Assembly (NCBI GenBank): GCA_947176615.1
Contig: CAMWRO010000089.1
Location: 1-9,317 of the forward strand
From: an uncultured Porphyromonadaceae bacterium
GTDB taxonomy: Bacteria; Bacteroidota; Bacteroidia; Bacteroidales; Muribaculaceae
Direction: 5' to 3'
DNA length: 9,317 nucleotides
Shown here: positions 6,268-9,317 of the stretch, piece after piece
How the letters are laid out: every line of letters begins with the position of its first letter
Position numbering within the stretch: the stretch's first letter is position 1
The notes under the pieces: model-generated
The model's input: only the letters and a program-made list of their open reading frames with translations
The model's database searches: none
Told to the model about the DNA's origin: nothing
Program-made: the position numbers and the translations under genes

Positions 6268-7877
6268 TGAAATATACCGATATGAAATTCAGAACATTCA
6301 CTTTGTGCTTATTGCTCCTTGGTTTTATTGCCCCTGTCTCGGGACAGACAGGGATGGACGACCCGCTGACTCAGGCGATGATGAAGGCTTATCAGGATCT
6401 GCTTGACGAAGACCCCCGGGATTATGAAACACTTTTCCGTCGTGCCAGCGAATATTACAAACACAATGATTACCCCAGAGCATTGACCGATATCAACGAG
6501 GCTATCCGCGTGATGCCCGAGGATGACCCCGACATCCGCTATCAGGCCCATCAGCTCCGCGCCAACATCTATATGCAGACCGGACGCTACGACAACGCTG
6601 TCAATGACCTCAATGCCGTCCTGTCAATCAACCCGACCGACTACATCACCATCTATCAGCGCGGAACAGCCTATTATGACCTCGGCCGCTATGAAGATGC
6701 CAAGAATGATTTCAACGCGTTGCGCAAAATGAACGCACGCAGTCAGGAGGCTCTTTTCGGACTGGCACGAATCGCCGTCAAGGAAAACAATATCGGCATG
6801 GCCAACGACCTCTGTGACGAGGCCGTAACCCTTACCCCCGGTGTCAGCGACGTGTACATCCGTCGTGCCTCGGTGCGCTCAATGATGGGAAATATCCCCG
6901 GAGCGGTCGAAGACTACATTATTGCCATCAGCACCGATCAGGCCAATACACCCCGTGCGCTCAGCGAGCTCGCTCTGCTCAGCCGCACCGATTATCCCGT
7001 GGTTATCAGCGGACTGAGCAAGGCTATCGGTCAGGCACCCAAAATCGGCATGTTCTACTATATCCGAGCCATGATCGCTCAGAGTCACTGTCACTACTCG
7101 GCCGCTATCGCCGACTATGACCGCATCCTGACCGACCATCTCGACACCTATCCCGGCATCAATGCCTCGCTATGTGAATGCTACTACGCGCTTGGACAGT
7201 ATGACACCGCCCTTCTCAACGCCGACTATGCCGTCGGAGCCACTCACGAAAACAAGGCTTACTATGTGCTGAAATCTGATGTCGAGCGCGCTCTCGGCAA
7301 CTATGACACCGCCCTTGCCTGTGCCGAATCCTCTCTTGAAAAGGACCCCAATTACAATCCGGCCCTTGTGGCAAAGGCTCTCGCCCAGATTTCGCTCAAA
7401 GAATATGCCGAGGCGTCAGTGGCCCTCAGCGAGGCCGCGATGAACGAGGCCGAGAATCCTTACATCTTTATGCTGCGCGCATGGGTTCTCGGTGAATATC
7501 GCAATCAGAAAGCCAACGCCGAGTCTTGCTATGAGCGCATCCTTGACATGGACTTCAAGAGCGACGATGTCACATCGCTGCGCGGTTTCGCCCTCCTGTA
7601 TCTCGGCCGCGAGATTGAAGGCGATGACTGGATGGAGACCATTCTTGAAAGTGTCGACGATTATGACGGCATGGTCAACTATTATGGAGCCTGCTACTGG
7701 GGTGCCCGCGGCGATTTGAACCGCGCGTTTGCCTGCATGGAGACATCGCTTGAAAAAGGATATGCCAACTATCACAACTGGACCCGCGCCGATGATGCCC
7801 GTGTCAATGTCGCCCCGCTCCGCGACGACCCGCGTTTCAAGCAGCTGCTTGACAAATATGCCCGCATATTCAAGTAA
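6267..7877 (+). CDS. secreted tetratricopeptide (TPR) repeat protein
   Basis: This 536-residue protein is built almost wholly of TPR units, helical hairpins of about 34 residues that bind other proteins. A signal peptide (basic start, LCLLLLGF core, likely cut before Gln27 at VSG/Q) points to the periplasm. Repeats are recognisable from about residue 52 to 226, for example ANIYMQTGRYDNAVNDLNAV and GTAYYDLGRYEDAKNDFNAL. A second block runs from about 261 to 435, for example CECYYALGQYDTALLNADYA and RALGNYDTALACAESSL. The C-terminus ends with the pattern of a degenerate last repeat (APLRDDPRFKQLLDKYARIF) common in this class. No enzymatic domain is seen, and the partner is unknown. The start may be ATG 6267, which overlaps the kdsA stop, or ATG 6282, which gives a more typical signal-peptide N-terminus (MKFRTFTLC). 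Confidence 0.88.
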   Translation: MKYTDMKFRTFTLCLLLLGFIAPVSGQTGMDDPLTQAMMKAYQDLLDEDPRDYETLFRRASEYYKHNDYPRALTDINEAIRVMPEDDPDIRYQAHQLRANIYMQTGRYDNAVNDLNAVLSINPTDYITIYQRGTAYYDLGRYEDAKNDFNALRKMNARSQEALFGLARIAVKENNIGMANDLCDEAVTLTPGVSDVYIRRASVRSMMGNIPGAVEDYIIAISTDQANTPRALSELALLSRTDYPVVISGLSKAIGQAPKIGMFYYIRAMIAQSHCHYSAAIADYDRILTDHLDTYPGINASLCECYYALGQYDTALLNADYAVGATHENKAYYVLKSDVERALGNYDTALACAESSLEKDPNYNPALVAKALAQISLKEYAEASVALSEAAMNEAENPYIFMLRAWVLGEYRNQKANAESCYERILDMDFKSDDVTSLRGFALLYLGREIEGDDWMETILESVDDYDGMVNYYGACYWGARGDLNRAFACMETSLEKGYANYHNWTRADDARVNVAPLRDDPRFKQLLDKYARIFK

Positions 7878-7880
7878 TTG

Positions 7881-8348
7881 ATGACCGAGCGTTATACATA
7901 TAATTCTCCTCTCGGCGACCTGACGGTCGTCGTCGAGGAGAATTTTCTTACCGGGATATGGTATCCGGGTAACAAACCGGCCGGATTACCGGACCGAGTC
8001 AGTCAGCAGGCGAGTACGACCATGATGTCGGTCGTCAGATGGCTCGACACCTACTTCGGCGGCTCGATACCCGATTTCCTGCCGCCGCTCAATCCTGCCG
8101 GGACTCCTTTTCGCCACAAGGTGTGGAAACAATTGCTCATGATTCCTTACGGCGCCACAACAAGCTACGGTGCCATCGCGCAGGCGATAGGCTGCCGGTC
8201 GGCACGCGCAATAGGCAACGCTGTCGGGCACAACCCCGTTTCCATCATTATCCCCTGTCACCGAGTGGTAGGTTCCGACGGCTCCCTGACCGGATACGCC
8301 GGAAATCTCGACCGCAAATCTTATCTCTTAAATCTTGAACATAAATGA
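7881..8348 (+). CDS. ogt: methylated-DNA--protein-cysteine methyltransferase (Ogt/AGT)
   Basis: This enzyme repairs O6-alkylguanine (and O4-alkylthymine) in DNA by moving the alkyl group onto its own cysteine, once per molecule. The 155-residue protein has a poorly conserved N-terminal half and a full AGT DNA-binding domain. In the latter, TPFRHKVWKQLLMIPYGATT (75-94) leads to a helix-turn-helix containing SARAIGNAVGHNP (107-119), with R109 as the likely arginine finger. The active site is PCHRV at 125-129, with C126 as acceptor, and SLTGYAGNLDRK (135-146) closes the pocket. I chose ATG 7881; an in-frame TTG at 7878 directly before it is a possible but less likely start. It lacks an AraC-like regulatory half, so it is Ogt-like rather than Ada-like. 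It follows the TPR gene by three bases and overlaps the next gene by four. Confidence 0.94.
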   Translation: MTERYTYNSPLGDLTVVVEENFLTGIWYPGNKPAGLPDRVSQQASTTMMSVVRWLDTYFGGSIPDFLPPLNPAGTPFRHKVWKQLLMIPYGATTSYGAIAQAIGCRSARAIGNAVGHNPVSIIIPCHRVVGSDGSLTGYAGNLDRKSYLLNLEHK

Positions 8349-9274
8349 AACTGAAAACATTATTTCTGTCCCTTCTGATACTGACAGCAACATCGGCAGC
8401 CCGTGCGGAAGTGCCGGCCGAGTTCAATGTAGCCAGCTATAATCTGCGCCAGCTCAACGGAGGCGACAACGAGGCCGGAAACGGATGGGAACGTCGTTAC
8501 CCGGTAATTGCGACACTTGTGCAATTCCACGACTTTGACATCTTCGGCACTCAGGAAGGATATAAATCGCAACTTGAACAACTCCGTGCCGCCATGCCGG
8601 GGTATGATTACATCGGGATTGGCCGTGACGACGGAAAAGAAGAAGGAGAACACTCGGCAATCTTCTATCGCACTGACCTTTTTGAAGTAGTCGACCACGG
8701 TGATTTCTGGCTTTCCGAGACCCCCGACCGCCCCGGGCTGGGATGGGACGCCGTGTGTAACCGCATCTGCACATGGGGACACTTCCGCCACATCCCTTCG
8801 GGCAAAGAATTCCTGTTCTTCAACCTTCACGCCGACCACATCGGGAAACGCGCCCGCGTCGAAAGTGCCGCGCTTGTCAAGAGTAAAATGCAGGAATTCG
8901 GCAGCACACTGCCGGTGTTCCTTACCGGCGACTTCAACGTGGACCAGACCCACTCATCCTACGCGGCATTCAATGACGGCCGCGCGCTTGTCGATTCCTA
9001 TACCGTCGGAAAACTCGTCTATGCCCTTAACGGCACCTACAACGCCTATCACACCGACGATTATACTGACAGCCGCATCGACCATATATTTGTCTCTCCG
9101 AGCATCGAAGTGAAAAAATATGGCGTACTGACCGATACCTACCGCACTCTCGACTCGACAGAGGCATCGGTCAGCGACTCGCCCGACGCACCTAAGGAGA
9201 TAACACTGCGACAATATACGCCGCGTAACCCCTCTGACCACTACCCGGTCAAAATCGTCGTGAAACTCCCGTAA
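8345..9274 (+). CDS. secreted endonuclease/exonuclease/phosphatase (EEP) family protein
   Basis: This 309-residue protein carries a signal peptide at residues 1-21 (MKLK, hydrophobic core, cut after ARA) and is probably periplasmic or secreted. The rest is an EEP (DNase I-like) domain with its metal-dependent hydrolase residues in order: N33 in ASYNLR, E71 in TQEG, N160 and H162 in FNLHADH, D196 and N198 in GDFNVD, D246 and H247 in RIDHIF, and D298 and H299 in SDHYPV. All core catalytic positions appear present, so it should be active. The fold serves DNases, RNA deadenylases, sphingomyelinases and inositol phosphatases, so the substrate cannot be fixed from sequence. Its ATG overlaps the ogt stop in an ATGA junction, a strong sign of translational coupling. 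Export argues against a direct partnership with the cytoplasmic repair enzyme. Confidence 0.88.
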   Translation: MKLKTLFLSLLILTATSAARAEVPAEFNVASYNLRQLNGGDNEAGNGWERRYPVIATLVQFHDFDIFGTQEGYKSQLEQLRAAMPGYDYIGIGRDDGKEEGEHSAIFYRTDLFEVVDHGDFWLSETPDRPGLGWDAVCNRICTWGHFRHIPSGKEFLFFNLHADHIGKRARVESAALVKSKMQEFGSTLPVFLTGDFNVDQTHSSYAAFNDGRALVDSYTVGKLVYALNGTYNAYHTDDYTDSRIDHIFVSPSIEVKKYGVLTDTYRTLDSTEASVSDSPDAPKEITLRQYTPRNPSDHYPVKIVVKLP

Positions 9275-9302
9275 AAACAGATTACGCACACAAAAAACGT
9301 CC

Positions 9303-9317
9303 GTCAGTTTCCCTGAC
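9303..9317 (+). terminator. hairpin at the window end, probable left part of a terminator
   Basis: GTCAG (9303-9307) pairs with CTGAC (9313-9317) around the loop TTTCC, 28 bases after the EEP stop. An A-run at 9292-9297 followed by CGTCC precedes it. The stem would grow outward if GGACG and a T-tract follow beyond base 9317, giving a two-way terminator typical of convergent or operon-end sites. As seen, only five base pairs are present and the T-tract is out of view, so this is tentative. Confidence 0.45.

Noticed and set aside
7878..7880. TTG as the start codon of ogt
   Set aside because: An ATG follows immediately in frame at 7881 and the extra residue adds nothing conserved.
1..9317. CRISPR arrays, tRNA or rRNA genes, insertion sequences, phage or defence genes
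   Set aside because: I looked on both strands and saw no regular repeats, cloverleaf-like segments, transposase motifs or defence-type domains. The region reads as core chromosome.

Overview
The window is a compact stretch of bacterial chromosome with ten protein-coding genes, all on the + strand. It carries no RNA genes, mobile elements, CRISPR arrays or phage traces that I can see. The organism is most likely a member of the Bacteroidales, and I would guess Muribaculaceae or a relative. This rests on four things: a textbook Bacteroidetes promoter (TTTG, then TATCTTTG 20 bases later) before the first gene; no clear Shine-Dalgarno sequences before the starts I checked; a DUF5106/thioredoxin-like protein and a Bacteroidetes-flavoured MnmA; and a base composition that looks near 50% GC, above that of most Bacteroides. 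The family-level placement is inference.

Layout. Positions 1-120 hold the possible tail of an upstream terminator and the promoter. Next come a secreted DUF5106/thioredoxin-fold protein (121-1005) and a DoxX-like membrane protein (1026-1535). After a 70-base AT-rich gap follow mnmA (1606-2670), a DUF151 bifunctional-nuclease-family protein with a UVR tail (2708-3331), and a NupG-type nucleoside permease (3362-4699). The second half is packed more tightly: rsmE (4718-5440), kdsA (5449-6267), a secreted TPR-repeat protein (6267-7877), an Ogt-type alkylguanine-DNA methyltransferase (7881-8348) and a secreted endonuclease/exonuclease/phosphatase-fold protein (8345-9274). The window ends in a hairpin that is probably the left half of a terminator. 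No gap exceeds 120 bases.

How the genes work together. The spacing (70, 37, 30, 18 and 8 bases, then a 1-base overlap, 3 bases, and a 4-base overlap) suggests one or two co-transcribed units. The functions are mixed: RNA modification (mnmA, rsmE), lipopolysaccharide sugar synthesis (kdsA), DNA repair (ogt), nucleoside uptake, and envelope proteins of unknown role. This looks like an ordinary housekeeping neighbourhood. I found no convincing new biological system. The items most worth a second look are the atypical MnmA motif, the metal-dependent KdsA signature, the thioredoxin-fold/DoxX pair, and the Ogt/secreted EEP overlap.
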